The notes beneath the pieces are model-generated. The model ran no database searches. It was not told the origin of the DNA and was given only the letters and a program-made list of their open reading frames with translations. This document shows, one piece after another, positions 1-8,148 of a stretch of DNA of 64,000 bases; within the stretch, counting starts at the first letter, position 1, and each line of letters starts with the position of its first letter. The position numbers and the translations under genes are program-made. This DNA comes from an uncultured Oscillospiraceae bacterium (GTDB lineage Bacteria; Bacillota; Clostridia; Oscillospirales; Oscillospiraceae): positions 1-64,000 of the forward strand of contig CAKTJX010000010.1 of NCBI GenBank assembly GCA_934569045.1, in the 5' to 3' direction.

Positions 1-2420
1 TGGATGGAGGTGAACACGTCCTCCCGGACCAGGCGCTCGTTCAGCAGAATGGCGTCCTCGTAGTTGTAGCCTTCCCAGGTGACGAAGCCGATGAGCACGT
101 TCTTGCCCAGGGCAACCTCGCCGCCGGAGCAGGAGGGACCGTCCGCCACGATCTCCTCGGTGTCCACCCGCTCGCCAACCACCACGTTGGGCCGCTGGTT
201 GATGCAGGTGCCGGCGTTGGAGCGGGCGAACTTGGTCAGGCGCAGGGTCTCGGTCTCGCCATCGTCATAGCGCAGGGAGATCGAGTCGGCGGATACGGCG
301 GTGATCACGCCGGGCTTCTTGGCCTTCAAGCAGACTTCGCTGTCCACGGCGGCCTTGTGCTCGATGCCGGTAGCGACAACGGGGGGCTCGGTGGTCAGCA
401 GGGGCACGGCCTGACGCTGCATGTTCGCGCCCATCAGGGCACGGTTGGCGTCATCGTTCTGCAGGAAGGGAATAAAAGAGGTCGCAATGGAAATCATCAT
501 TCTGGGGGACACGTCAATGTAGTCGATCATGTTCCGGTCCACTTCGATGATCTCGTTGCGGTGACGGCAGGTAATACGGGCGTTGGCCAGGCAGCCGTTC
601 TCGTCCAGAGGCTCATTGGCCTGACCGACGTAGTAATCATCCTCCACGTCGGCGGTCATGTACTCCACGTCGCGGGTAACAAAGCCGGTGGCCTTGTCCA
701 CCTTCCGGTAGGGAGCCTCTACGAAGCCGTACTCATTGATCTTGGCAAAGGTGGCCAGGTAGTTGATCAGGCCGATGTTGGGGCCTTCAGGGGTCTCGAT
801 GGGGCACATACGGCCATAGTGGGTGTAGTGAATGTCTCGCACATCGAAGGAAGCCCGGTCACGGCTCAGACCGCCGGGGCCCAGAGCGGACAGACGACGC
901 TTGTGGGTCAGCTCGGCCAGAGGGTTATTCTGGTCCATGAACTGAGACAAGGGGGAGGAACCGAAGAATTCCTTGATGACGGCGGTGACAGGCCGAATGT
1001 TGATCAGGGTCTGGGGGGTGACGGAGTCCAGGTCCTGGACGGTCATGCGCTCCCGGATGACCCGCTCCAGACGGCTGAAGCCGATGCGGAACTGGTTCTG
1101 CAGCAGCTCGCCCACGCAGCGCAGGCGGCGGTTGCCCAGGTGGTCAATGTCGTCAGGGGTGCCGACGCCCACGGCCACGCAGTTCAGATAGTTGATGGAG
1201 GCCATGATATCCTCCACGGTGATGTGGTTGGGGATCAGGTCGGTCATCCGCTCCTCGATGGCGGTCTTCCAGTCGCCATCCTCGCCCAGGGTCTCTACCA
1301 TTTCCTTCAGGACATTGAAGCAGACCTTTTCCTTGATGCCGTACTCGGCGGGGTCGAAGTTCACGAACCCGGCCATATCCACCATGCCGTTGGAGAAGAC
1401 AACCACGTTGCTGTCGCCAACCTTGATGACGGCTCTGTTCACGCCCCGCTTGGACAGGTCGTGGGCCTGGGCACGGGAGATGAAGTCGCCGGGCATGACC
1501 AGAATCTCGCCGGTCATGGGGTCGGCAATGGGCTCCGCGGCCTCCTGGCCGGACAGGCGGGACCAGATGTCCATTTTCTTATTGAACTTATAGCGGCCCA
1601 CCTTGCTCACATCGTAGCGGTGGGGGTCAAACAGCAGGCCCTCCAGATGGGCGGTAGCGGTCTCCACCGTGGGAGGCTCGCCGGGACGCAGGCGGCGGTA
1701 GATTTCCAGCAGAGATTCCTCTCTGGTCTTGCAGGGGTCCTTCTCAATGGAGGCCAGAATCCGCTCGTCCTCGCCGAACATCTCCTTGATCTGCTCATCG
1801 GTCTGGACGCCCAGGGCGCGGATCAGGCTGGTGATGGGCAGCTTCCGGTTCTTGTCGATGCGAACCCAGAAGACGTTGGAATTGTCGGTCTCATACTCCA
1901 GCCAGGCGCCACGGTAGGGAATCACGGTGGCGGTGTAGGTGTGCTGGTCGGCCTTGTCCACCTCGTGGCCGTAGTACATACCGGGGGAACGGACGATCTG
2001 GGAAATGATGACACGCTCGGCGCCATTGATCACAAAGGTGCCGCCATTGGTCATCACAGGGAAATCACCCATGAAGATGTCCTGTTCGGTAATGACTTCC
2101 GTCTCGGTGTTGCGCAGGCGAACCCGCACCTTGATGGGCTTCGCGTAGGTGGCGTCCCGGTCCCGGCATTCCTCGATGGTATACTTCGCCTTGTCTTCCA
2201 TGGTGTAGTCCAGGAAGCTCAGCTCCAGTTTACCGGAGAAATCGGTAATGGTGCCAACGTCCTTGAAAACCTCCCGCAGGCCTTCCTTCAGGAACCACTG
2301 GTAGGAGTCCTTCTGGATTTTCAGCATGTTGGGGATTTCCAGGATCTCTTCATACTTCGCGTAGGATTTACGCATGGTCTTGCCGAACATAACGTCCTTG
2401 ACCATTGCCATATGGATCAT
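1..2420 (-). CDS. rpoB: DNA-directed RNA polymerase subunit beta (3' end outside window)
   Basis: This encodes the N-terminal ~806 residues of the RNA polymerase beta subunit; the gene runs off the left edge. The reading frame begins at ATG 2420 (MIHMAMVKDVMFGK), preceded by GAAAGG about five bases upstream, and two further ATGs follow within six codons. The rifampicin-binding segment is intact (SPLSQFMDQNNPLAELTHKR then RLSALGPGGL, roughly 870-960), with the residues matching E. coli Q513, D516, H526, R529 and S531 all of the susceptible type. CPIETPEGPNIGL and, near the edge, WEGYNYEDAILLNER are further beta-subunit signatures. Firmicute RpoB is usually about 1150-1250 residues, so about a third is missing. 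No rplL precedes it; it has its own promoter. Large open frames on the opposite strand are codon-bias shadows. Confidence 0.98.
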   Translation of the reverse strand, partial: MIHMAMVKDVMFGKTMRKSYAKYEEILEIPNMLKIQKDSYQWFLKEGLREVFKDVGTITDFSGKLELSFLDYTMEDKAKYTIEECRDRDATYAKPIKVRVRLRNTETEVITEQDIFMGDFPVMTNGGTFVINGAERVIISQIVRSPGMYYGHEVDKADQHTYTATVIPYRGAWLEYETDNSNVFWVRIDKNRKLPITSLIRALGVQTDEQIKEMFGEDERILASIEKDPCKTREESLLEIYRRLRPGEPPTVETATAHLEGLLFDPHRYDVSKVGRYKFNKKMDIWSRLSGQEAAEPIADPMTGEILVMPGDFISRAQAHDLSKRGVNRAVIKVGDSNVVVFSNGMVDMAGFVNFDPAEYGIKEKVCFNVLKEMVETLGEDGDWKTAIEERMTDLIPNHITVEDIMASINYLNCVAVGVGTPDDIDHLGNRRLRCVGELLQNQFRIGFSRLERVIRERMTVQDLDSVTPQTLINIRPVTAVIKEFFGSSPLSQFMDQNNPLAELTHKRRLSALGPGGLSRDRASFDVRDIHYTHYGRMCPIETPEGPNIGLINYLATFAKINEYGFVEAPYRKVDKATGFVTRDVEYMTADVEDDYYVGQANEPLDENGCLANARITCRHRNEIIEVDRNMIDYIDVSPRMMISIATSFIPFLQNDDANRALMGANMQRQAVPLLTTEPPVVATGIEHKAAVDSEVCLKAKKPGVITAVSADSISLRYDDGETETLRLTKFARSNAGTCINQRPNVVVGERVDTEEIVADGPSCSGGEVALGKNVLIGFVTWEGYNYEDAILLNERLVREDVFTSI

Positions 2421-2574
2421 CACAGCCTTTCATCCGAATGTGTGTTGTTGATACGCTTGGAGGCGTTGTCAAATTGAACGAACTTCCCTCTTGACTTTCG
2501 CCCCTTCCTGTGGTAAAATGACCATGTTGGAGGGGGAACCCTCAAAACGGCATACTGCCACAGTATGGAACATC

Positions 2575-2603
2575 ATTATAACCGATGGCATTTTATTTGT
2601 CAA
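2575..2603 (-). promoter_or_regulatory. Consensus sigma-A promoter of rpoB
   Basis: On the minus strand TTGACA (2603-2598) is followed by exactly 17 bases and then TATAAT (2580-2575), a perfect vegetative promoter. The transcript would start near 2568, giving a leader of about 147 nt that carries a 7-bp hairpin (CATACTG/CAGTATG) near its 5' end. Confidence 0.9.
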
Positions 2604-2627
2604 TCGGTTTTTTCTTTTTTATAGGAG

Positions 2628-2667
2628 AAAAACCACGGTCCAGGAATCATCCTGAACCGTGGTTTTT
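2628..2667. terminator. Strong hairpin terminator upstream of the rpoB promoter
   Basis: A 12-bp stem AAAAACCACGGT/ACCGTGGTTTTT continues inward through a further five pairs and one mismatch. With A and T tails it can act in both directions. It probably insulates rpoB from the minus-strand gene ending at 2966. Confidence 0.75.
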
Positions 2668-2834
2668 GCGTTTGACGCCCGGTTGAACGGACAACCCGCT
2701 TTGGGAAGGTGGGGATACCCCATCCGGGGTCATACGCTCCACCGAACTACACATACGAATCAATAATGCAAATCAATAGTTAAAATATTCGATATTTCAC
2801 GGATATTCTGGGCGTTTTATAGCTTTTGAGCCTT

Positions 2835-2934
2835 GTAGGGGCGGCTATCAGCCGCCCGGAAGGTATCGAAAGCGAGCGGTGAAGACCAAACGCTCAGGCC
2901 CGTTCGTTTCCGGGCGGCTGATAGCCGCCCCTAC
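2835..2934. repeat. REP-like double palindrome, copy 1
   Basis: A 100-bp unit with outer ends GTAGGGGCGGCTATCAGCCG and its inverted partner. Each arm is itself a GGGCGGCT/AGCCGCCC palindrome and the core reads GGTATCGAAAG. The flanks are also conserved: a TTTCACGGATATTC stretch to the left, and GATTCGCAT to the right. The rest of the 2421-2965 gap holds only the rpoB leader, promoter and terminator plus a short GCCCGGTTGAACG repeat piece near 2680. Confidence 0.9.
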
Positions 2935-2965
2935 AGGCCCTCAACGTTTGATTCGCATAAAACAC

Positions 2966-4573
2966 TCACTGCCACCGGTCGCACAGCTGGTTAATCTGGT
3001 CCGTCAGCCGTCCCACGTCCTTGTTTGTTCTCCCCTTCATGTTCTTGACAATCACGCTCAGGCGGCCCAGCGCCGCAAGGAGCTTCTCGTAGAGGCTGTT
3101 CTTCCGGGCGGTGGAGGGCTTGACGGTTTCCGTCTGCACGGGGACGCCCTCCGCCTCGTACTCGAATTTGCCGGAGGCCGCGTTGAAGACCGTGCCGGAA
3201 TAGGGGGCCGTGGTCTGGAGGCCCAGCTTTTCGTGAATCAGCCCCGCAAAGAAGGTAACTACGCTGTCCTCACCGTGGTTGACGAAGACCCGCCGGGGCT
3301 TTTCCTCAAAGGCCTCCAGCCATTCCAGCAGCCCCGCCTGGTCCGCGTGGCCGCTCTTGCCGGGCATGGAGAGGATGCGGGCGTTCACGGCCACCTCTTC
3401 ATTGAAGAGCTTCACCGTATCCACCCCGCCGTCCAAAAGCGTCCGGCCCAGAGTTCCCTCCGCCTGGTAGCCCACAAACAGAATCGTGCAGTTATTTCTC
3501 CACAGGTTGTGCTTTAAATGGTGGCGAATCCGCCCCGCCTCGCACATGCCGCTGGCGGAAATAATCACCTTGGGGCTTGGGTCCATATTGATGGCCTTGG
3601 ACTCGTCACTGGTCACAGCCAGCCGAAGGCCGGGGAACATCAGCGGGTTCACACCCTTGCGGATCAGCTCGTTGGTCTCGTCGTCCAGGCACTCCGGCCC
3701 GCATTGCAGGAAGACCCCCGTGGCCTCGATGGCCAGGGGACTATCCACATACACCGGGAAATCCGGGTGACCCTGTACAAGCCCCTGCTCGATGACCTGC
3801 CGAATCAGATACAGCATCTCCTGGGTCCGTCCCACGGCGAAAGCCGGAATCACCAGATTGCCCCCCTGATCCAGGGTGGTCTGGATGCACCGGGCCAGAA
3901 ACGCCGTGGGGTCCGGGCAGGGGGCGTGGAGCCGGTCTCCATAGGTGGACTCGATCAGTACATAGTCCGCACTCTTAATAAAATCCTTCCCCCGCAGGAT
4001 GGGCAGATCCTTGTTGCCCAGGTCCCCGGAGAACACCACCTTCCGGCTGGTCTCCCCTTCCGTCAGGAAGACTTCAATAGAGGCGGAGCCCAGCAGATGC
4101 CCGGCGTTCACAAACCGGACGGCAATCCCCTGCTGAATTTGTATTCTTTCCCCCATGGGGCAGGGCCGGAACCGCTTCAGGCAGGCGTCCGCGTCGGCAA
4201 TGTCGTAGATGGGCTCCACCGGCGGCTGGCCCGCCCGGGCGTTCTTCCGGGTGCGCCACTGGGCATCCTGCATCTGGATATGGGCGCAGTCCTTCAGCAT
4301 GATGCCGCAGAGGTTGGTTGTCTCCTCCGTGGCGTAAATCCGGCCCCGGAACCCGTTCTTCACCAGCAGCGGCAGCAGGCCCGAGTGGTCGATGTGGGCA
4401 TGGGTCAGCAGAACGAAGTCCAGCCCCGCCGGGCTCACCGGCAGGCTCTGATTCTCAAAGCAGTCCTTCCCCTGCTCCATCCCGCAGTCCACCAGCCCCG
4501 CCGCCCCGGCGCACTCCACCAGCGTACAGCTGCCGGTCACCTCATGGGTCGCCCCCAAAAACGTCAGCTTCAT
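2966..4573 (-). CDS. MBL-fold beta-CASP RNA-processing exonuclease family protein
   Basis: A 535-residue cytoplasmic metallo-beta-lactamase protein of the beta-CASP RNase group (CPSF/YsiH-like), expected to cut or trim RNA. The zinc motif HAHIDH is at about residues 58-63, with further ligands in VNAGHLLGSASIEV and FSGDLGN. The beta-CASP part follows (STYGDR, PAFAVGRTQE, SASGMCEAGR), and the last metallo-lactamase histidine lies in MPGKSGHADQ. The C-terminus adds a basic tail that could be helical. AAGGAGG precedes ATG 4573 at good spacing. It stands alone, with REP-like copies on both sides. The exact substrate cannot be read from the sequence. Confidence 0.9.
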   Translation of the reverse strand: MKLTFLGATHEVTGSCTLVECAGAAGLVDCGMEQGKDCFENQSLPVSPAGLDFVLLTHAHIDHSGLLPLLVKNGFRGRIYATEETTNLCGIMLKDCAHIQMQDAQWRTRKNARAGQPPVEPIYDIADADACLKRFRPCPMGERIQIQQGIAVRFVNAGHLLGSASIEVFLTEGETSRKVVFSGDLGNKDLPILRGKDFIKSADYVLIESTYGDRLHAPCPDPTAFLARCIQTTLDQGGNLVIPAFAVGRTQEMLYLIRQVIEQGLVQGHPDFPVYVDSPLAIEATGVFLQCGPECLDDETNELIRKGVNPLMFPGLRLAVTSDESKAINMDPSPKVIISASGMCEAGRIRHHLKHNLWRNNCTILFVGYQAEGTLGRTLLDGGVDTVKLFNEEVAVNARILSMPGKSGHADQAGLLEWLEAFEEKPRRVFVNHGEDSVVTFFAGLIHEKLGLQTTAPYSGTVFNAASGKFEYEAEGVPVQTETVKPSTARKNSLYEKLLAALGRLSVIVKNMKGRTNKDVGRLTDQINQLCDRWQ

Positions 4574-4671
4574 ATGGCTGCCTCCTTTTTCGTTTTCTGG
4601 GAATGCAAATCAATCGCTCAAATATTCAACAGCCCATAGATATTCTGGAACTTTTAATGCCTTTGCGTCTC

Positions 4672-4771
4672 GTAGGGGCGGCTATCAGCCGCCCGGAGGT
4701 TATCGAAAGAGAGCGGTGAAAACAAAGCACTCAAGCCCTGTCATTTTCGGGCGGCTGATAGCCGCCCCTAC
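4672..4771. repeat. REP-like double palindrome, copy 2
   Basis: A 100-bp unit with the same GTAGGGGCGGCTATCAGCCG arms and a GGTTATCGAAAG core, in the same orientation as copy 1. It shares the left flank (TGCAAATCAATCG, then ATATTCTGG). The remainder of 4574-4876 is the AT-rich flank of this unit and the terminator of the next gene. Confidence 0.9.
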
Positions 4772-4825
4772 AGGCCCATTAGTATTATTATAGCACGGTT
4801 CGGCGGTTTCGGCTATAAAAAGGAA

Positions 4826-4853
4826 TCCCCCTCCGGCCTGTGCCGGAGGGGGA
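4826..4853 (-). terminator. Rho-independent terminator of the NPKTG surface protein gene
   Basis: The 12-bp stem TCCCCCTCCGGC/GCCGGAGGGGGA has a 4-nt loop and on the minus strand is followed by ATTCCTTTTT. It lies about 25 bases past the stop codon of the gene at 4877. Confidence 0.9.
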
Positions 4854-4876
4854 AAATTCTCAAATCAGAGGTTCGA

Positions 4877-6760
4877 TTACTGAACGCCCTTCTTCTTGTT
4901 GATCACAGTCACTGCACCGAAGCCAACCACTGCTACGGCCAGGACGGCTGCGGCCACACCCAGCTTGGCGGTATCGCCGGTCTTGGGGTTGGTGGAGTCG
5001 CCGGTCTTGGTGGAGACACCGTTGACCATGACATACAGGTAACGGGCATCGGCGTTGTTGGTGCCGATCTGGACGCTGGTCTTGCTGGTCACATTGTTGA
5101 CGTTGCGGACGTAAGCGCTCCAGTCGCCTTCCTCGAACAGGCCGGTGATCTTCACGTTCTTGGTCTTCACAGCGGACTCGATGGCGCTGGTCAGACGGTC
5201 ACGGTAGATGACGCCATCCTGCAGCAGGTAGGTAATGTCGATCTGGGTGTACTTGGAGGTACGGTTGCCGTTGGCGTAGATCTCCAGGTAGACCTTGCCG
5301 GACTCACCGGCGAAGTGGGGAACAGCCTGAACCTTGTCGGCATTCCACTTGTACTCGGTGTTGTCGTAAATGCGGGAGCCCCAGACGGTCCAGTACTCAA
5401 CGGCCTTGCCGCCAACCGTGGTGGGCAGGGTGCCGCCGACGGAATCCAGCCGTGCGCCGTAGTAAACGTCGCGGGTGGTGCCGACCTTGGACAGGGTGCT
5501 GTCGGTCATGAACTCGATCTTGCGGGTATCAGCGTTCCACTGAACGGTAACCTTGGCATCGTTGGAGCGAACCTTGGCGCTGTCGTTCTTCACGTCCTTG
5601 TCCAGGATACGCTCATAGCCGGCGGTATCGGTGATCTTCAGAGCGGCGAACTTCCGGCCGTCCTGGTTGGCAAAGGTGAAGAAATCGTAGTCGTAGTAAT
5701 ACTTGCCGACTTCCAGCTCATAGGTCTTGGTCTCGGAGCCGTTGACCACGGTCACGGTGACCTTGTTGGGGTTGGAAACGTTCTTCTTGCCGGACAGGGC
5801 GATGGTGATGGTGCCGTTGTCGTTGGTGAAGCTCAGGTTGTTGTAATCGGAAACCTGATCGGTGCAGCCAGCCTTGTTCAGGATAGCCTGGGCGTTGTCA
5901 GCCTTCAGCGTACCGTCATAAGCAACCTTGGTGAAGGTCTGGTCCTTCTTGCCCTCGACCTTGACGATTACGGTGTAAGTAGGAGTTGTGGGGGTGACGG
6001 CCTTCTGATAGCCGCACACGGTGCACTTGCCATTGGAGTCAAATTTGTGAGCCTCGGTCTTGGTGGTCTCGGTGCAGCCAGCCACGTCGCACTTCAGAGT
6101 GTGGCCGTTGGCATCGCCAACCTTGCCGTCCCACTTGTAGTCGTGAACATGCTCGGTAGTCGCGGGTACAACCTTCTCAACAGTCACAAGCAGGTTTTTG
6201 TCGTTCAGGGCGACCTTGGTAATGGTCCACTTGGAAGCGTCCAGGTAAGCACCCAGGCCAGCTTCATTCATAACCTGGGTCAGGACACCGTAGTCGCTCT
6301 CAGCCTTGGGATCGATAGTCTCCAGCTTCTTGGTGCCATTGGCAGCCGCATCGCCGTTGACAGTGACGGTGTACTCGGCAACAGGGGTAACTACCTTATT
6401 CGCCTTGGCGGAGACAACAAACTCCTGCCCAGTCACTTCAATCTTCGTGATGGTGTAGCCGTTCTCCGCATCGCTGTTGGTATACGCATCCAGGCCAGCG
6501 GCCTTCATAGCCTTGATCAGAGTGCCATAATCACTCTTGGTCTTGTCAACCTGGTCGTCCTCAATGGAAACGGTATTGCTGCCCGTCACAGTCGTACCGT
6601 TATCCAGCACAACCTTAAACGTATAGTCCTTTGCGGCCTGGACAGCAACGCCGCTGTCTGCGCCGCCGTCATCGTCTGCAAACGCAAACACAGGCATTGC
6701 CGCAACCAGCATGATCGCTACCAGCAGCAGGCTGATCAGCTTTTTGCTAACTGTCTTCAT
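4877..6760 (-). CDS. Cell-wall-anchored surface protein with NPKTG sorting signal
   Basis: A 627-residue exported protein. Residues 1-28 form a signal peptide (KKLISLLLVAIMLVAAMPVFA). Three related beta-type units of about 65-75 residues follow, each starting YT(F/V) and holding a (S)DYG(T/V)L-type helix. Between units two and three is a Cys/His segment (HVHDYKW, CDVAGC, CTVCGYQK) resembling the zinc-binding inserts of Listeria-type repeat proteins. The C-terminus is a sorting signal: NPKTGDTAK, a hydrophobic helix, then NKKKGVQ. NPKTG fits class B sortases, and a class B sortase is encoded at 30305-31141. Promoter and leader lie at 6761-6901. Its ligand is unknown; an adhesive or structural role is inference. 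Confidence 0.85.
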   Translation of the reverse strand: MKTVSKKLISLLLVAIMLVAAMPVFAFADDDGGADSGVAVQAAKDYTFKVVLDNGTTVTGSNTVSIEDDQVDKTKSDYGTLIKAMKAAGLDAYTNSDAENGYTITKIEVTGQEFVVSAKANKVVTPVAEYTVTVNGDAAANGTKKLETIDPKAESDYGVLTQVMNEAGLGAYLDASKWTITKVALNDKNLLVTVEKVVPATTEHVHDYKWDGKVGDANGHTLKCDVAGCTETTKTEAHKFDSNGKCTVCGYQKAVTPTTPTYTVIVKVEGKKDQTFTKVAYDGTLKADNAQAILNKAGCTDQVSDYNNLSFTNDNGTITIALSGKKNVSNPNKVTVTVVNGSETKTYELEVGKYYYDYDFFTFANQDGRKFAALKITDTAGYERILDKDVKNDSAKVRSNDAKVTVQWNADTRKIEFMTDSTLSKVGTTRDVYYGARLDSVGGTLPTTVGGKAVEYWTVWGSRIYDNTEYKWNADKVQAVPHFAGESGKVYLEIYANGNRTSKYTQIDITYLLQDGVIYRDRLTSAIESAVKTKNVKITGLFEEGDWSAYVRNVNNVTSKTSVQIGTNNADARYLYVMVNGVSTKTGDSTNPKTGDTAKLGVAAAVLAVAVVGFGAVTVINKKKGVQ

Positions 6761-6803
6761 AATGTTTTCCTCCTAATGAAATATGGAATAGGTTTGCCGG
6801 TAC

Positions 6804-6860
6804 GCACCAGCGGTTAGGTGAAAGTCCCCAGCCGATGGTGGTTGGCTCCGGGTGCTTTCG
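6804..6860 (-). promoter_or_regulatory. Structured 5' leader with possible pseudoknot
   Basis: Transcribed leftward. GAAAG (6859-6855) can pair with CTTTC (6824-6820), enclosing CCC/GGG and AGCC/GGCT pairs and a loop containing CACCA (6840-6836). That loop can pair with TGGTG (6809-6805) downstream. It does not match a riboswitch consensus I recognise. Confidence 0.4.
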
Positions 6861-6872
6861 TTTTGTAGCTGT

Positions 6873-6901
6873 ATTATATACTGGATTTTCCGATTCGTCA
6901 A
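6873..6901 (-). promoter_or_regulatory. Promoter of the NPKTG surface protein gene
   Basis: TTGACG (6901-6896), 17-base spacer, TATAAT (6878-6873) on the minus strand. The leader to ATG 6760 is about 105 nt. From here to 7143 the plus strand is AT-rich and I see no gene. Confidence 0.8.
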
Positions 6902-7143
6902 GAGGAAAATTACAAAAAATTACAAAATTAATTACAAGCAAGTTACGGAGGTCTGATTTCTATGTTTCTATTTTCCAAGCAGGCAGATTTTTCCGTAGTT
7001 TTCCATCACTTTTGAGGATATTTTCGCATTATTTTGTCACTTTGGTTACAAAATAATTGTAACATTCCTGTTTCCCGCCGCCCTTGCGAAATGGGGAGAA
7101 GTGTGTTATGCTCTTTGAAAAGCGAATTACAAGCACAAAGCCC

Positions 7144-7244
7144 GTAGGGGCGGCTACCAGCCGCCCGGAAGCGGCATGGGCTTGCGCGTTTTGTTTTCAC
7201 AGTTCACTTTCGATACCTTCCGGGCGGCTAATAGCCGCCCCTAC
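7144..7244. repeat. REP-like double palindrome, copy 3
   Basis: A 101-bp unit, inverted relative to copies 1 and 2 (GATACCTTCC on the right side). It is identical over its full length to copy 4, 200 bp downstream, by my reading. The duplication includes some of the flank GAGGCTCAAAAATT. Confidence 0.92.
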
Positions 7245-7343
7245 GAGGCTCAAAAATTATGGAACGCTCAAAACATCCGCGAAATTTGGAATATTTCAAC
7301 GATTGATTCACAGAAATGATAGCGCAGCAAAAGTTGAAGGCCA

Positions 7344-7444
7344 GTAGGGGCGGCTACCAGCCGCCCGGAAGCGGCATGGGCTTGCGCGTTTTGTTTTCAC
7401 AGTTCACTTTCGATACCTTCCGGGCGGCTAATAGCCGCCCCTAC
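7344..7444. repeat. REP-like double palindrome, copy 4 (upstream of RAYT)
   Basis: A 101-bp unit matching copy 3, ending 55 bp before the RAYT start codon. With copy 5 it brackets the transposase gene. Confidence 0.92.
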
Positions 7445-7499
7445 GAGGCTCAAAAATTTTGAAAATGCTCAAAATATCCGCGAAATGAGGAAAAATCCC

Positions 7500-7961
7500 A
7501 TGGCAGATAATTACACCCGGAAGCCGAATCGGCTACAAAATTTCGATTACAGTGCACCTGGAATATACTTTGTGACTTTCTGCACACACAGCAAAGAGAA
7601 GTTGTTCTGGAATTCAGACGAATTTCAAGACGGACTGTCCCCGGCAGGATGCCTGTTAAAGAAATGTATTCTGGAAATTCCGACACATTATCCATATGTC
7701 CAAGTGGAGGCCTATGCCGTAATGCCAAATCATGTGCATTTACTTCTTCGTATCACTGAAGACAATACCTCCTCACTATCTACGATTGTTGGTCAGCTAA
7801 AACGGTATACTTCCAGGCTTCTAGGATTGGGAGTTTGGCAAAAAAGCTTTTACGACCATGTCGTGCGTAACGAGAGCGATTTCCAGAGAATATGGGAATA
7901 CACAAATTATAATCATTTGAAGTGGAGCGAAGATTGCTTCTTTGACATACAAAGCCCGTAG
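7500..7961 (+). CDS. REP-associated tyrosine transposase (RAYT, Y1/HUH family)
   Basis: A 153-residue single-strand DNA nuclease of the Y1 transposase superfamily, the kind that mobilises REP palindromes. The N-terminal FDYSAPGIYFVTFCTHSKE stretch is typical, and the HUH motif is PNHVHLLL (His78 and His80). Candidate catalytic tyrosines are Tyr118 (KSFYDHVVRNE) and Tyr134 (RIWEYTNYN). ATG 7500 is preferred over 7485 because GAGG lies nine bases before it. REP-like copy 4 ends 55 bp upstream. The stop codon TAG (7959-7961) is part of the GTAGGGG end of copy 5, so gene and element are physically joined. Base composition is visibly more AT-rich than neighbouring genes, consistent with transfer. 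Confidence 0.9.
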   Translation: MADNYTRKPNRLQNFDYSAPGIYFVTFCTHSKEKLFWNSDEFQDGLSPAGCLLKKCILEIPTHYPYVQVEAYAVMPNHVHLLLRITEDNTSSLSTIVGQLKRYTSRLLGLGVWQKSFYDHVVRNESDFQRIWEYTNYNHLKWSEDCFFDIQSP

Positions 7962-8058
7962 GGGCGGCTACCAGCCGCCCGGAGGCGACATGGGCTTGCG
8001 CGTTTTGTTTTCACAGTCCACTTTCGATACCTTTCGGGCGGCTAATAGCCGCCCCTAC
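7958..8058. repeat. REP-like double palindrome, copy 5 (overlaps RAYT stop)
   Basis: A 101-bp unit with a few substitutions relative to copies 3 and 4 (GGAGGCGACATGG, CTTTCGGGCGG). It supplies the TAG stop of the RAYT gene. Its right flank again reads GAGGCTCAAAA then ATATCCGTGAAATATCGAA. Confidence 0.92.
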
Positions 8059-8148
8059 GAGGCTCAAAAGTTATAAAACGCCACAAATATCCGTGAAATA
8101 TCGAACTCAAAAATTTCGTTGTCAATTTCAAAAGAAAGGACCCGCCCC

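Noticed and set aside
357-2477. 706-codon open frame on the plus strand opposite rpoB
   Set aside because: The minus strand encodes unmistakable RpoB. The antisense frame is His/Gly/Val-rich low-complexity translation typical of GC-biased codons.
2835-2934. REP-like palindromes considered as plain transcription terminators
   Set aside because: No T tracts follow the stems, true terminators are present beside several copies, and the conserved core and flanks show a mobile family.
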